DNA of 64,000 bases from DAHUZL01 sp035533215 (GTDB lineage Bacteria; Chloroflexota; Dormibacteria; Aeolococcales; Bog-877), in NCBI GenBank assembly GCA_035533215.1, contig DATLUG010000010.1:82921-146920 (forward strand). The letters are read 5' to 3'. Below the pieces are notes generated by a model. That model ran no database searches. It was not told the origin of the DNA and was given only the letters and a program-made list of their open reading frames with translations. The translations under genes and the position numbers were made by a program. Each line of letters starts with the position of its first letter. The stretch's first letter is position 1. Positions 34,249 to 42,730 of this stretch are shown piece by piece.

Positions 34249-35181
34249 ATGCTGACTCCGAACATCGCCGACGAGGTGATCGCCCCGGTCGGCATCGGCA
34301 CCGCCCTGCCCGAGGGTGGTGAGGCCGCCACGTCGGGCAGCCTCTTCCGGCTGATCTTCGAGGTCTTCGTCCAGAACAAGCTGGCCGTGATCGGCGTCGG
34401 GATCGTCATCTTCATGGTCCTGTTCTGCTTCGTCGGCCCGCTGATCTACCACACCGACCAGGTCCACGTGAACCTCAACGACACCACCCTCGCCCCCGGC
34501 CTCCACCACCTGCTGGGGACCGACAACGTGGGCTACGACGAGCTCGGCCGCATGATGCTGGGGGGTCAGACCTCGCTGGAGGTGGGGCTGGCCGCGGCCA
34601 TGCTGGCCACCACGGTCGGGGTGCTCTACGGGGCGGCGGCGGCGTTCCTGGGCGGCTGGATGGACAACCTCATGATGCGCATCGTGGACGCCTTCCTCGC
34701 CATCCCCTCGCTCTTCCTGCTCCTCTTCCTGGCCACCATCTTCGTGCCCAGCGTCCCCCTCTTGATCATCGTGATCGCCTTCATCGCCTGGCTGGTCCCC
34801 GCCCGTCTGATCCGCGGCGAGGCGCTCAGCCTGCGCACCCGGGAGTACGTCCAGGCGGTCCGGGTGATGGGTGGGGGCTCGCGCCGGATCGTGCTGCGCC
34901 ACATCATCCCCAACGCCTTCGGCACCATCGTCGTCAACGCCACCTTCCAAGTGGCGGATGCCATCCTCCTCGTCGCCTATCTCAGCTACCTGGGCCTGGG
35001 GATCCCGCCGCCCGCCGCCAACTGGGGGCAGATGCTCTCCGACGGCGTCAACTACACCTTCGCCGGCTACTGGTGGCTGATCTGGCCGGTGGGCGCGTTC
35101 ATCGTCCTCACCGTGGTCGCCTTCAACTTCATCGGCGACGCCATGCGCGACGCCCTGGAGGTCCGCCTCCAGCGGCGCTGA
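34249..35181 (+). CDS. Oligo/dipeptide ABC transporter permease, DppC type
   Basis: The 310-residue partner permease has a cytoplasmic N-terminus, then FVQNKLAVIGVGIVIFMVLFCFVGPLIY (TM1), the DppC signature GTDNVGYDELGRMMLGGQTSL, and the EAA loop YVQAVRVMGGGSRRIVLRHIIPNAF. LSYLGLGIPPPAANWGQML follows near the C-terminus. It forms the heterodimeric channel with the upstream subunit. The ATG has GGGAGG upstream. The operon ends at a strong hairpin at 35194-35219. Confidence 0.95.
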   Translation: MLTPNIADEVIAPVGIGTALPEGGEAATSGSLFRLIFEVFVQNKLAVIGVGIVIFMVLFCFVGPLIYHTDQVHVNLNDTTLAPGLHHLLGTDNVGYDELGRMMLGGQTSLEVGLAAAMLATTVGVLYGAAAAFLGGWMDNLMMRIVDAFLAIPSLFLLLFLATIFVPSVPLLIIVIAFIAWLVPARLIRGEALSLRTREYVQAVRVMGGGSRRIVLRHIIPNAFGTIVVNATFQVADAILLVAYLSYLGLGIPPPAANWGQMLSDGVNYTFAGYWWLIWPVGAFIVLTVVAFNFIGDAMRDALEVRLQRR

Positions 35182-35193
35182 GCCGGGGGCCAC

Positions 35194-35219
35194 CGCGATG
35201 CCCCGCCCGGGGCATCGCG
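35194..35219. terminator. Strong hairpin between convergent importer segments
   Basis: 12-bp perfectly paired arms (CGCGATGCCCCG and its complement) with a two-base CC loop, 12 bases after the permease stop. The ATPase gene ends at 35311 on the other strand, so this may terminate both transcripts. Confidence 0.65.
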
Positions 35220-35310
35220 CCTCCCGGCCGGGGCGTTACGGTGGGCCGAGGGAGCCGGCCGGGCACGCGCCGCAATGGCCACTCGCGGCCGGCGCCGCTC
35301 TCCGGTCCGG

Positions 35311-36345
35311 TCAGGCGGCCGGCTGGAGCGGGAAGTGGCAGGCCGCCAGGTGCTGGGGGCCGAAGGACCGCATCGGCGGCTCGGTCTCGGCGCAGAGCGC
35401 CTGGGCCCGAGGGCAGCGGGTGCGGAAGCGACAGCCGCTGGGGGGATTGACCGCCGACGGCAGCTCGCCCTGCATGGTGTTGTCGCCCTTGTTGCGCTCC
35501 ACCCGCGGGTCGGGGATGGGGATGGCCTCGATCAGGCCCGCGGTGTACGGGTGGGCGGCCTTGTCGTAGAGGACCTGGCTGGGCCCGACCTCGACCAGCT
35601 TGCCGAGGTACATGACCCCGATCCGGTCGGCGATGTACTTCACCACCGACAGGTCGTGGGAGATGACGATGTAGGTGAGGTCGTGGCGCTGCTGCAAGCT
35701 GTTCATGAGATTGAGGATCTGGGACCGGATCGAAACGTCCAGGGCCGACACCGGCTCGTCGGCCACGATCAGCTTGGGATTGAGGGTGAGCACCCGGGCG
35801 AAGCCGATCCGCTGCCGCTGCCCCCCCGAGAACTCGTGCGGGTAGAGGTCGACCGACTTGGGGCTGAGCCCGACCTCCTGGAGCAGCTCGCGGACCCTGG
35901 CGTCCTGCTCCTTGCGGTTGCCGATCCGCTGCACCGCCAGCGGCTCGCGGATGATCGTCCCCACCCGCATCCTCGGGTCCAGCGACGCGTACGGGTCCTG
36001 GAACATCAGCTGGAGGTCGCGACGGCGGCGGCGGAGCTCGCGCCCGCGCAGCCGGGAGAACTCGGAGCCGTCGAACCAGATCTGACCGGTGTCGAGCTTG
36101 TCCAGGGCCACGATCAACCGGCCCAGGGTGGTCTTGCCGCAGCCGGACTCGCCCACGAGACCGAACGTCTCGCCCTTGCGGACGCTGAAGGACACGTCGG
36201 AGACCGCCTTGACCGAGCCCACCTTGCGCTGGAGCACGGCCCCGGAGGTGACTGGGAACTCCTTCACCACGTGGCGGAGGTCGAGGAAGGCGGCCTGCGG
36301 GGCGGTGGGCATCGCCACCTCGGGGCTGGCGTCGGTCGAGGTCAA
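35311..36345 (-). CDS. Oligo/dipeptide ABC transporter ATPase, DppF/OppF type
   Basis: The protein has 344 residues. Walker A is GLVGESGCGKTTLGRL, the Q-loop LMFQDPYASLDPRM, the ABC signature EFSGGQRQRIGFAR, Walker B LIVADEPVSALDVS, and the H-loop VISHDLSVV. The C-terminal oligopeptide-transporter module has the Cys cluster GCRFRTRCPRAQALC that binds an Fe-S cluster or zinc in relatives. The TTG start has GAGGGGGAT upstream; an ATG at 36312 is an alternative. It starts 18 bases after the DppD-type gene and works with the permeases encoded on the + strand. Confidence 0.94.
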   Translation of the reverse strand: MTSTDASPEVAMPTAPQAAFLDLRHVVKEFPVTSGAVLQRKVGSVKAVSDVSFSVRKGETFGLVGESGCGKTTLGRLIVALDKLDTGQIWFDGSEFSRLRGRELRRRRRDLQLMFQDPYASLDPRMRVGTIIREPLAVQRIGNRKEQDARVRELLQEVGLSPKSVDLYPHEFSGGQRQRIGFARVLTLNPKLIVADEPVSALDVSIRSQILNLMNSLQQRHDLTYIVISHDLSVVKYIADRIGVMYLGKLVEVGPSQVLYDKAAHPYTAGLIEAIPIPDPRVERNKGDNTMQGELPSAVNPPSGCRFRTRCPRAQALCAETEPPMRSFGPQHLAACHFPLQPAA

Positions 36346-36363
36346 CCGCGATCCCCCTCGATG

Positions 36364-37368
36364 CTAGGTGGCCGCCCCGACCGGGGCCGAGGCCCCGACC
36401 TGGCCGACCGGGTTGAAGCAGGCGTACGGATGGGCCGGGTCCGTGCCTCCCAGCTCCGGCTCGGCGTCGCGGCACACCTGGGTGGCGAAGCGGCAGCGGG
36501 GCTGGAAGCGGCACCAGGTCGGGGGCCGGGAGAGGTCTGGCGGCAGCCCGGGAATGCTGTACAGGGCGTCCGTCTGGACCTGGTCCAGCCGCGGGATCGA
36601 GGCCAGCAGGGCCTCCGTGTACGGGTGGTGGCGGTTGGCGAAGAGCTCGGCGGTCGTCGCCTCCTCCACGATCTTGCCGGCGTACATCACCATCACCCGG
36701 TCGGCCCGCCCCGCGATCACGCCGAGATCGTGGGTGATCAGCAGCACCGCCATCTTGAGCCGTTGCTTCAGCTCGGTGAGCAGGTCCAGGATCTGGGCCT
36801 GGATGGTGACGTCGAGGGCGGTGGTGGGCTCGTCGGCGATGACCAGCTTGGGCTCGCAGGCGAGGGCCATCGCGATCCCCACGCGCTGGCGGAGGCCGCC
36901 CGAGAGCTGGTGCGGGTAGTAGTCGATCCGCTCCTCGGGGCGGGGCATCCCCACCAGCTTGAGGACGTCCAGCGCCCGCTCGCGGGCGGCCGCCCGGGAC
37001 ACACCCTTGTGGATCCGCACCCCCTCGGAGATCTGGTTCCCGACCGTCATCGTCGGGTTGAGCGAGGTCATCGGGTCCTGGAAGATCACCGCCACATCGT
37101 TGCCGCGGATGTGGCGCATCTCCCTGTCGTGGAGCGGCACCAGGTCGCGCCCGCTCAGGCGGACCTGGCCGCCGGCGATGTATCCCCCGGTCGGCAGCAG
37201 CTTCATGATCGACATGCCGGTCATGGTCTTGCCGCAGCCGGACTCGCCCACCAGCCCGAGGGTCTCGCCCTCGCCGATCGTGAGGGAGACACCGTCGACG
37301 GCCTGGACCACCGACCGGCGCTGACGGATGTAGGTCTTGAGCTGCTCGATCTCGAGGACGGCTGGCAT
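36364..37368 (-). CDS. Oligo/dipeptide ABC transporter ATPase, DppD/OppD type
   Basis: The protein has 334 residues. Walker A is GLVGESGCGKTMTGMS, the Q-loop IFQDPMTSLNPTM, the signature QLSGGLRQRVGIAMA, Walker B LVIADEPTTALDVT, and the H-loop LITHDLGVI. The C-terminal extension has the CRFQPRCRFATQVC Cys cluster. It drives uptake with the DppF-type partner as a heterodimer. A -10-like TATACT lies on the minus strand at 37417-37422, 48 bases upstream of its ATG. Confidence 0.95.
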   Translation of the reverse strand: MPAVLEIEQLKTYIRQRRSVVQAVDGVSLTIGEGETLGLVGESGCGKTMTGMSIMKLLPTGGYIAGGQVRLSGRDLVPLHDREMRHIRGNDVAVIFQDPMTSLNPTMTVGNQISEGVRIHKGVSRAAARERALDVLKLVGMPRPEERIDYYPHQLSGGLRQRVGIAMALACEPKLVIADEPTTALDVTIQAQILDLLTELKQRLKMAVLLITHDLGVIAGRADRVMVMYAGKIVEEATTAELFANRHHPYTEALLASIPRLDQVQTDALYSIPGLPPDLSRPPTWCRFQPRCRFATQVCRDAEPELGGTDPAHPYACFNPVGQVGASAPVGAAT

Positions 37369-38107
37369 CGGAGCTACAGGGGGCCTCGTTCGTGAGGGGG
37401 CTGGACGGTGGGGCGCAGTATACCGTGCGATCCCAGGCCCAGCGGGTGGCCGCGTGCGCTCTCGGGCGCGGCCGGGGCGCGGCGGTCCGAAGCCCTCTGC
37501 GTGCTCGGGTGGCGCCGATCAGGATGCCGGCCCGGAGCCCTCCTCGCCCGCTCCCTCCGCCGGCGGTGCTCCGCCGTGCCCTGCCCGCGGCGGCGAGCAT
37601 CCTCATCCTGGCGCTGGTGGTCGTCCACGCCCGGCCCGGCGCCCTGGCCACAGCGCGGGGTCGCTTCGATCCCACCTTCCGCCTCCCCCTCGTGGGCGTG
37701 ACCGTCGCCTAGTCCCTCGCCGAGGGCTGACAGTGGCACCGCCGGCTGTCGCCATCGGGGCTGGACCACAGCGGGACCGAGACCACCCGCATCGACCGCG
37801 CCGGCCCTTCGCCGCCCTCCCGCCGGCGGAAGCTGGCGCGGGCGGTCCTCCTCCGTCAGCCCGTGCGCCGCCTGCTCGTCGCCGTCGGCGTCTCGTCCTC
37901 CCCCTCCGCCGCGATCGCCCCGTTCGACCGCGCCTTCGACCGGGTCCTCGTCACCGGCATCGGCGGGGTGGTGTCCCTGTGCGTCCGCCGGCCGCCCGGC
38001 CTACCTCAGCCTCGCCCCCCCCGGAGCGGTCGGGCTTCGGTCGCCGCCGGGAGCCGGCGGCGGTCCGCAACGGCCACCCGCCGGGGTTGGCGCGCACCGG
38101 GGGCGGG
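37369..38107. other. Gene-poor spacer, no supported gene
   Basis: About 740 bases between the ATPase operon and infA. Several frames stay open only because stops are rare at this GC content. One frame (37524-37712, +) would encode a 62-residue peptide with a hydrophobic centre ASILILALVVVHA, but its ribosome site is weak. Another stretch near 37780-38000 reads somewhat protein-like (RRLLVAVGVSSSP, then DRVLVTGIGG) but has no start. I call nothing here. Confidence 0.4.
37417..37422 (-). promoter_or_regulatory. -10-like element TATACT for the ATPase operon
   Basis: It reads TATACT on the minus strand, 48 bases upstream of the DppD-type ATG. It implies that the ATPase genes are transcribed separately from the binding proteins and permeases. 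Confidence 0.5.
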
Positions 38108-38113
38108 TACAAT
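38108..38113 (+). promoter_or_regulatory. -10-like element TACAAT upstream of infA
   Basis: Close to consensus, 68 bases before the GTG start. A TTGGCG lies 15 bases upstream, which is a little short for a -35. Confidence 0.45.
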
Positions 38114-38181
38114 CGCCTCGCGCCTGAGTCTGGGCGAGAGCGCAGGCCGGTGCCGGCGCCGACTGCGGCAGGAGGGTAGGA

Positions 38182-38478
38182 GTGGCTCGACGGCCGATGC
38201 GGGGGCGCATCCAGCGCTCGCCCGGGCGTCCGACGCGCTCGAAGCCGACCCCGGTCGAGGAGCAGAAGGAGGAGACCATCGAGCTCGAGGGCACGGTGGT
38301 CGAGCCGCTCCCCAATGCGATGTTCCGGGTCGAGCTCCAGACCGGCCAGACCGTCCTCGCCTACATCTCCGGGAAGATGCGCAAGAACTACATCCGCACC
38401 CTGATCGGCGACCGGGTGCGGGTGGAGATCAGCCCCTACGACCTCACCCGGGGCCGGATCACCTTCCGCTTCCGGTAG
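38182..38478 (+). CDS. infA: Translation initiation factor IF-1 with basic N-terminal extension
   Basis: IF-1 binds the 30S A-site during initiation. Residues 29-98 are a complete IF-1 OB fold: ETIELEGTVVEPLPNAMFRVEL, ISGKMRKNYIRTLIGDRVRVEI and SPYDLTRGRITFRFR. An extra 27 or so residues rich in Arg and Pro precede it (RRPMRGRIQRSPGRP). The GTG start is supported by GGAGGGTAGGA directly upstream; an ATG at 38197 would still leave most of the extension. The gene stands alone, not in a ribosomal-protein operon with rpmJ and rpsM. Confidence 0.93.
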   Translation: MARRPMRGRIQRSPGRPTRSKPTPVEEQKEETIELEGTVVEPLPNAMFRVELQTGQTVLAYISGKMRKNYIRTLIGDRVRVEISPYDLTRGRITFRFR

Positions 38479-38655
38479 GCGCGCCGGTCCGGTCCGGCTC
38501 CGCCCCGGGCCCGCCCCCAGCCCCCCCGGGAGGCGGGGCGGTGGCGCTCCCCGCTGGTGGTCCGGCGGATGGGCGGGACGGAAGGACCGCGGCGGGGGTG
38601 GCGCCCCTGCTCGCGACGGCCCAGGGTGCGCGTGGGTGGCGGGCGAGGCGCCCCC

Positions 38656-39603
38656 CTAGGGGGCGGAGCCGGTGCGCCCGGCGGGGCCGGATCCCCCGGC
38701 CATCGCGGTGAGGGTTCGGCGCAGCCCCTCGTCGAGCGGCACCTGCGGGCGCCAGCCGCAGGCCCCTTCCAGGCGGGTGCAGTCGAGGGCGCTGCGGCGC
38801 AGGTCGCCGGCGCGGGGCGGCCCGTGGCGGGGCGGGGCGTCCCGGCCGGCGATCCGGGCCAGCCGGTCGTGGACGTCCAGCACCGTGGTCTCCACGCCGG
38901 TGCCCACGTTGTACACCCCCGGGGGCAGGGTGAGGGCGGCCACGGTGGCCGCCACCACGTCGTCGACGTACACGTAGTCGCGGCTGTTGCGGCCGTCCCC
39001 GTTGACGGTGGCCACCTCGCCGCGGAGCAGGCGCCGGGCGAAGATCGCCACCACCCCGGCCTCGCCGTGGGGGCTCTGGCGGGGCCCGTAGACATTGGCG
39101 AAGCGGAGGGAGACGGTGGGGAGGGCGAGGCTCCGGGTGAAGGCCGCGCCATAGCCCTCGCCGGCCAGCTTGGCGGCGCCGTACGGGGAGGCGGGGCAGG
39201 TGGGGTGATCCTCGGGGGTGGGGAGCACCGACGCCTCGCCGTAGACCGTCCCCCCCGACGACGCCAGCACCGCCCGCCCGACCCCCGCCGCCCGGGCGGC
39301 GGCCAGCACGCTGACGGTGCCGAGGACGTTGACGCGGGCGTCGTGGCGCGGATCGGCGACCGATCGGCCCACCTCGATCTGGGCGGCGAGGTGTATCACC
39401 GCCGCCGGCCGCTCCCGCGCCAGCACCCGGGCCAGCCACTCGCCGGCCACGTCGGCGGTGTAGAGGCGGGCGGCCTCCGGCACCTGGTCGCGCCGTCCGG
39501 AGCTGAGGTCGTCGACGACGGCCACCGAGTGCCCCAGCTCCAGCAGGCGATCCACCAGTGTGCTGCCGATGAAGCCGGCCCCCCCGGTGACGACCACCCT
39601 CAA
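38656..39603 (-). CDS. NAD-dependent nucleotide-sugar epimerase/dehydratase (extended SDR, GalE-like)
   Basis: The protein has 315 residues. The NAD loop VVVTGGAGFIGSTLVDRL, acidic strand end VVDDLSSG, LASSGGTVYGEAS (Ser) and SPYGAAKLAGE (Tyr-x-x-x-Lys) complete the SDR catalytic triad. LRFANVYGPRQSPHGEAGVVAIF and DYVYVDDVVAA are typical of UDP-glucose 4-epimerase-like enzymes. The exact sugar is uncertain. It starts with TTG overlapping the upstream stop (TTGA), so it is coupled to the unknown two-domain gene before it. GTG at 39597 is an alternative start. Confidence 0.9.
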   Translation of the reverse strand: MRVVVTGGAGFIGSTLVDRLLELGHSVAVVDDLSSGRRDQVPEAARLYTADVAGEWLARVLARERPAAVIHLAAQIEVGRSVADPRHDARVNVLGTVSVLAAARAAGVGRAVLASSGGTVYGEASVLPTPEDHPTCPASPYGAAKLAGEGYGAAFTRSLALPTVSLRFANVYGPRQSPHGEAGVVAIFARRLLRGEVATVNGDGRNSRDYVYVDDVVAATVAALTLPPGVYNVGTGVETTVLDVHDRLARIAGRDAPPRHGPPRAGDLRRSALDCTRLEGACGWRPQVPLDEGLRRTLTAMAGGSGPAGRTGSAP

Positions 39604-40205
39604 CCGCGGTGCTCCTCCGCCGCGGCCGGATCCGCGGTGCTGGCGCCGGCCTCGGCGGTGGGGGCCGGACTGCCGCGGAGCCGCTCCAGCAGCCCCTGCT
39701 CGGGCAGCCGCAGACGGCGTCCCAGCCGGCGGCCCAGGCGCGCCGCGTGCACGCTCGCCAGCTGGTCGGACTCGCCGCCGCCCTCCGGCCCTGCCCGCCG
39801 GCGGGCGGGCGGGCGGCTGTCCCAGTGGCGGATGTAGAACGCGGCCTTGATGGCGGTGTAGGGGACGCCCACCAGCCGTCGTTGCTCGGCGGCGGGGTCG
39901 ACCAGGTCCCAGACCGCCCCGAAGCGCTGCAGACGTGCGGGGGTGGCGACGAAGGCTCGCTCGACCTGGCCGTCGGTGAACCGCAGGGCCACGCGCGGCA
40001 ACCGCTCCAGCTCCTTGGCCGAGGGCACCGGCGGGTTGCCGCCCACCAGGATCTGGCGGAGCGAGGTGAGCGGGATCAGGGCGCGGCGCGCGTTGCTGCC
40101 GAGGTTCTCCACCGCCAGGTCCAGGAAGGGGTCCTCCATCTGCAGCGCCGGCACGGTCCCGTAGAGCACCTCCCCGTCCAGGAACGAGACGACGACGTCA
40201 GGCAT
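39600..40205 (-). CDS. Unknown protein with two SH3-like beta-barrel segments
   Basis: The protein has 201 residues and I do not recognise its family with certainty. The first half, DVVVSFLDGEVLYGTVPAL followed by DPFLDLAVENL and ALIPLTSLRQI, and the second, VALRFTDGQVERAFVATP followed by WDLVDPAAEQRRLVGVPYTAIKAAFYI, look like two related small beta barrels of the kind that bind ligands or partners. A third part is Arg- and Ala-rich and probably disordered. It overlaps the epimerase start (TTGA), so the two are translated together. It is divergent from the GGDEF gene. Confidence 0.7.
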   Translation of the reverse strand: MPDVVVSFLDGEVLYGTVPALQMEDPFLDLAVENLGSNARRALIPLTSLRQILVGGNPPVPSAKELERLPRVALRFTDGQVERAFVATPARLQRFGAVWDLVDPAAEQRRLVGVPYTAIKAAFYIRHWDSRPPARRRAGPEGGGESDQLASVHAARLGRRLGRRLRLPEQGLLERLRGSPAPTAEAGASTADPAAAEEHRG

Positions 40206-40289
40206 CGCCCCACGTCTCGGAAGGCCGCCCCGGCTGCTCCACAACCTACGATGGTGGGGGTCCGGAGGCGCGGGGGGAGCCCCCTTGCG

Positions 40290-42629
40290 ATGCACGCGGT
40301 GAAGCTGTTGGCGATCCGTGACCGGGGCGCGGCGGGATCGCGACTGCTGGGACGTGGCCGCCGGCGCCACCCTGCGGGTACGGTAGGCGCATCTGCGGAT
40401 GGGCCCGACGCCGGCTGGCCGGCCGCGCCGGGCCGGCCACCGCCACAGGGCCGGCAGCCGGCCGAGGAGGGTGACGTCCACAGCGAAGGATCCGGGTCGC
40501 GGGCGGGGGCCGCTCCGGCGCGGCGACCCCGGCGACCGCGGCGGGCGTCGTTCGCGGTCCAGTTCGCCGGGATCCTCCTCGTCCTCGGGGTGGTGACCGC
40601 GATCGGGACCGCCGCGGTTCCGCTCTATCAGTCGCAGCGGGACCGACAGGTGCTCGGCCTCGACAGCGCGGCGCGCGCCGCCACCGTTGCGGGGGCCGTC
40701 GTCACGGCCCAGACCGCCGACGCCGCCCGCGGGGCGGCCTGCCAGGTCGCGCGCCTGCAGCAGACGGTGACCAGCTTCGAGAGCGGGCGGGTAGCGCTGC
40801 GGGCGACCGCCGCCTTCTACGCCGCCGCGGCGCCGGTGGGCGATGTGGTCGCCTTGGTGGGCCCGACCGGCGCGCCCCTGGCGGTGCAGCCGTCCAGCCC
40901 CTCGCTGCCGCTGCAGACGCTGGTCACCCCCGGCCTCACCCGGCTCTGCCGCGGCGCTTCGAACGGGTACTTCGCGGTCGGTCGGAATGGTCGCCTCTCT
41001 GCCGTCGGGGTGGCGCCGGTCCTCCTGCGGGGGCGTCTCCTGGGCGCGGTCTGCTACCTGCGTCCGCTGGGCCCGGGCCTGGTGACCAGCCTGCGCACGA
41101 CGCTCCTCGGCGGCGGCCGACGCTACGGCGTCGCCGTCGTCAACGGCGGACGCTTCGCGGCGCCGGGCCCCTTCCTCGGCTTCCAGGCGGTGCCGGGGGG
41201 GCGCCTCCCGCGTGTGCTCGTGCGCGCGCTGCGGGGGCGGCGGGGTCCGGTGCAGGCGACGGTCGGCGGGGTGCCGACGGCGCTCGCGGCCAGCGGGCTG
41301 CGGGGACCGCTGGGCGCCCCCGTCGGCTCCGTCCTGGTGGCGGAGCCGCTGGCGCCGCCGGGCACCGCGGTTGGCGATCTGGTCGCGCCGGTGGCGCTGG
41401 CGGCGGTGCTGGTGCTGACGGTGGCGATGGTGGCGGTCTACCTGGTCGTCGAGCACTACCTGGCCCGGCCGCTGCGCCAGCTCGGGGCGGCCGTCGCACG
41501 GCTCCGCGAGGGCGACTACAGCCGGCCGGTGGAGGCGGCCGGCGCCGACGAGATCATCCGCCTGGCGGCCAACTTCGATCTGATGCGCGAGCGCCTGCAC
41601 GCCCAGCTGGTGGGCGCCACCGGACGCACCCAGATCGCCGCCGCCCTCAACAGCGCGGAGCCGATCGACCAGGCTCTGCACGCCGTGCTGCGGGCGCTGG
41701 CCGACCTCCTCCACGCCGGCCTCGCGGTGCTGATCACCCGGTCTGGGCCGGAGCCGGGCGACGACCTGCGGGTGGCGGCGGGCACCCGCGCCGAACTGCC
41801 GGCGTGGAGCGTGCTGACGTCGTCACCGGGCCTGCTGGGCTCGCTCGCCCGCCGTCCGGCGACGGTGGTCCGCGACCAGCTCGCCGACCTCGACCGCGGC
41901 CCGCTGGAGCAGACGCTGGGCCTCCGCGACTGCCTCGCGGTGCCGCTCCAGCTGGGTGAGCGCGCCCGGGGCCTGCTGGTGGTGGGCAACAAACGCCTTC
42001 CCTACACCGCCGACGACCGGATGCTCTGCCAGTCGGTGGCGGACCAGATCCTGGTGGCGATCGAGAAGAGCGTCCTGCTGGCCGTGTCGCAGCGCGAGGC
42101 CAACACCGACGCCATGACCGGGCTGTACAACTATCGCTTCCTGCGCGGCTACCTGGACCAGCAGGTGAATGTCGCCGACCGCATGGGCAGCTCGCTGACG
42201 GTGCTGATGCTGGACCTCGACCACTTCAAGGCCCTCAACGACGCCCACGGTCACCAGGCCGGCGATGCCGCCCTGCGAGCCTTCGGGCGCAAGCTGATGG
42301 AGAGCGTCCGTCGCTCCGACCTCGCGGCCCGCTACGGAGGCGAGGAGTTCACCGTGGTCATGACCAACACCGGCCGCGCCGATGCCGAGGTGGTGGCGGA
42401 CAAGATCCGCCAGGCGGTCCGGTCGATGCCGATCCCGCTGCCCGACGGTCGGGTGCTGCGCTGCTCGGTGAGCATCGGCGGGGTGGTGTTCCCGGAGGGG
42501 TCGGGCGGCGACCGGGACCTGCTGGCGCTGGCCGACCGCGCCCTCTACACCGCCAAGCGCAACGGCCGCGACCGGGTCGAGTTCCTCGACCTGCGCGCCC
42601 CCGACCCCGCCGCAGTGGCCACCCACTGA
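40290..42629 (+). CDS. Membrane GAF-GGDEF diguanylate cyclase
   Basis: The protein has about 779 residues. A disordered basic N-terminus (start uncertain; ATG at 40251 is an alternative) leads to TM1 (about 90-110), an extracytoplasmic Cache-like region (about 112-360), TM2 (about 375-398), HAMP, and a GAF-like domain (about 450-590). The GGDEF domain follows (LMLDLDHFKALNDAHGHQAGDAALRAFG, then YGGEEFTVVM). The active-site GGEEF, metal Asp in LDLDHFK and DRALYTAKRNGRD are all present, so it should make c-di-GMP. No EAL domain is attached. A good hairpin at 42651-42676 follows the stop. Confidence 0.9.
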   Translation: MHAVKLLAIRDRGAAGSRLLGRGRRRHPAGTVGASADGPDAGWPAAPGRPPPQGRQPAEEGDVHSEGSGSRAGAAPARRPRRPRRASFAVQFAGILLVLGVVTAIGTAAVPLYQSQRDRQVLGLDSAARAATVAGAVVTAQTADAARGAACQVARLQQTVTSFESGRVALRATAAFYAAAAPVGDVVALVGPTGAPLAVQPSSPSLPLQTLVTPGLTRLCRGASNGYFAVGRNGRLSAVGVAPVLLRGRLLGAVCYLRPLGPGLVTSLRTTLLGGGRRYGVAVVNGGRFAAPGPFLGFQAVPGGRLPRVLVRALRGRRGPVQATVGGVPTALAASGLRGPLGAPVGSVLVAEPLAPPGTAVGDLVAPVALAAVLVLTVAMVAVYLVVEHYLARPLRQLGAAVARLREGDYSRPVEAAGADEIIRLAANFDLMRERLHAQLVGATGRTQIAAALNSAEPIDQALHAVLRALADLLHAGLAVLITRSGPEPGDDLRVAAGTRAELPAWSVLTSSPGLLGSLARRPATVVRDQLADLDRGPLEQTLGLRDCLAVPLQLGERARGLLVVGNKRLPYTADDRMLCQSVADQILVAIEKSVLLAVSQREANTDAMTGLYNYRFLRGYLDQQVNVADRMGSSLTVLMLDLDHFKALNDAHGHQAGDAALRAFGRKLMESVRRSDLAARYGGEEFTVVMTNTGRADAEVVADKIRQAVRSMPIPLPDGRVLRCSVSIGGVVFPEGSGGDRDLLALADRALYTAKRNGRDRVEFLDLRAPDPAAVATH

Positions 42630-42650
42630 CCGAAGGGTCGCGCAACCCGA

Positions 42651-42676
42651 GGTGGGCGGGCCGAGGCCCGCCCACC
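42651..42676 (+). terminator. Hairpin terminator after the GGDEF gene
   Basis: 12-bp perfect arms (GGTGGGCGGGCC and complement) with a GA loop, 21 bases after the stop. No T-run, as elsewhere in this genome. Confidence 0.6.
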
Positions 42677-42691
42677 CGAGTCAGTGCGATG

Positions 42692-42726
42692 GGAGCCGGC
42701 CGAACCCGATCGGTCCGGCCGGCTCC
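42692..42726 (-). terminator. Hairpin terminator after the H1-like gene
   Basis: 10-bp perfect arms (GGAGCCGGCC and GGCCGGCTCC) around a 15-base loop, four bases beyond the H1-like stop on the minus strand. Together with 42651-42676 it forms a back-to-back pair between convergent genes. Confidence 0.55.
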
Positions 42727-42730
42727 GAGG

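Noticed and set aside
37524..37712. Small + strand frame with a hydrophobic segment
   Set aside because: Weak ribosome site, no promoter, and no recognisable family, so it is mentioned only in the spacer entry.
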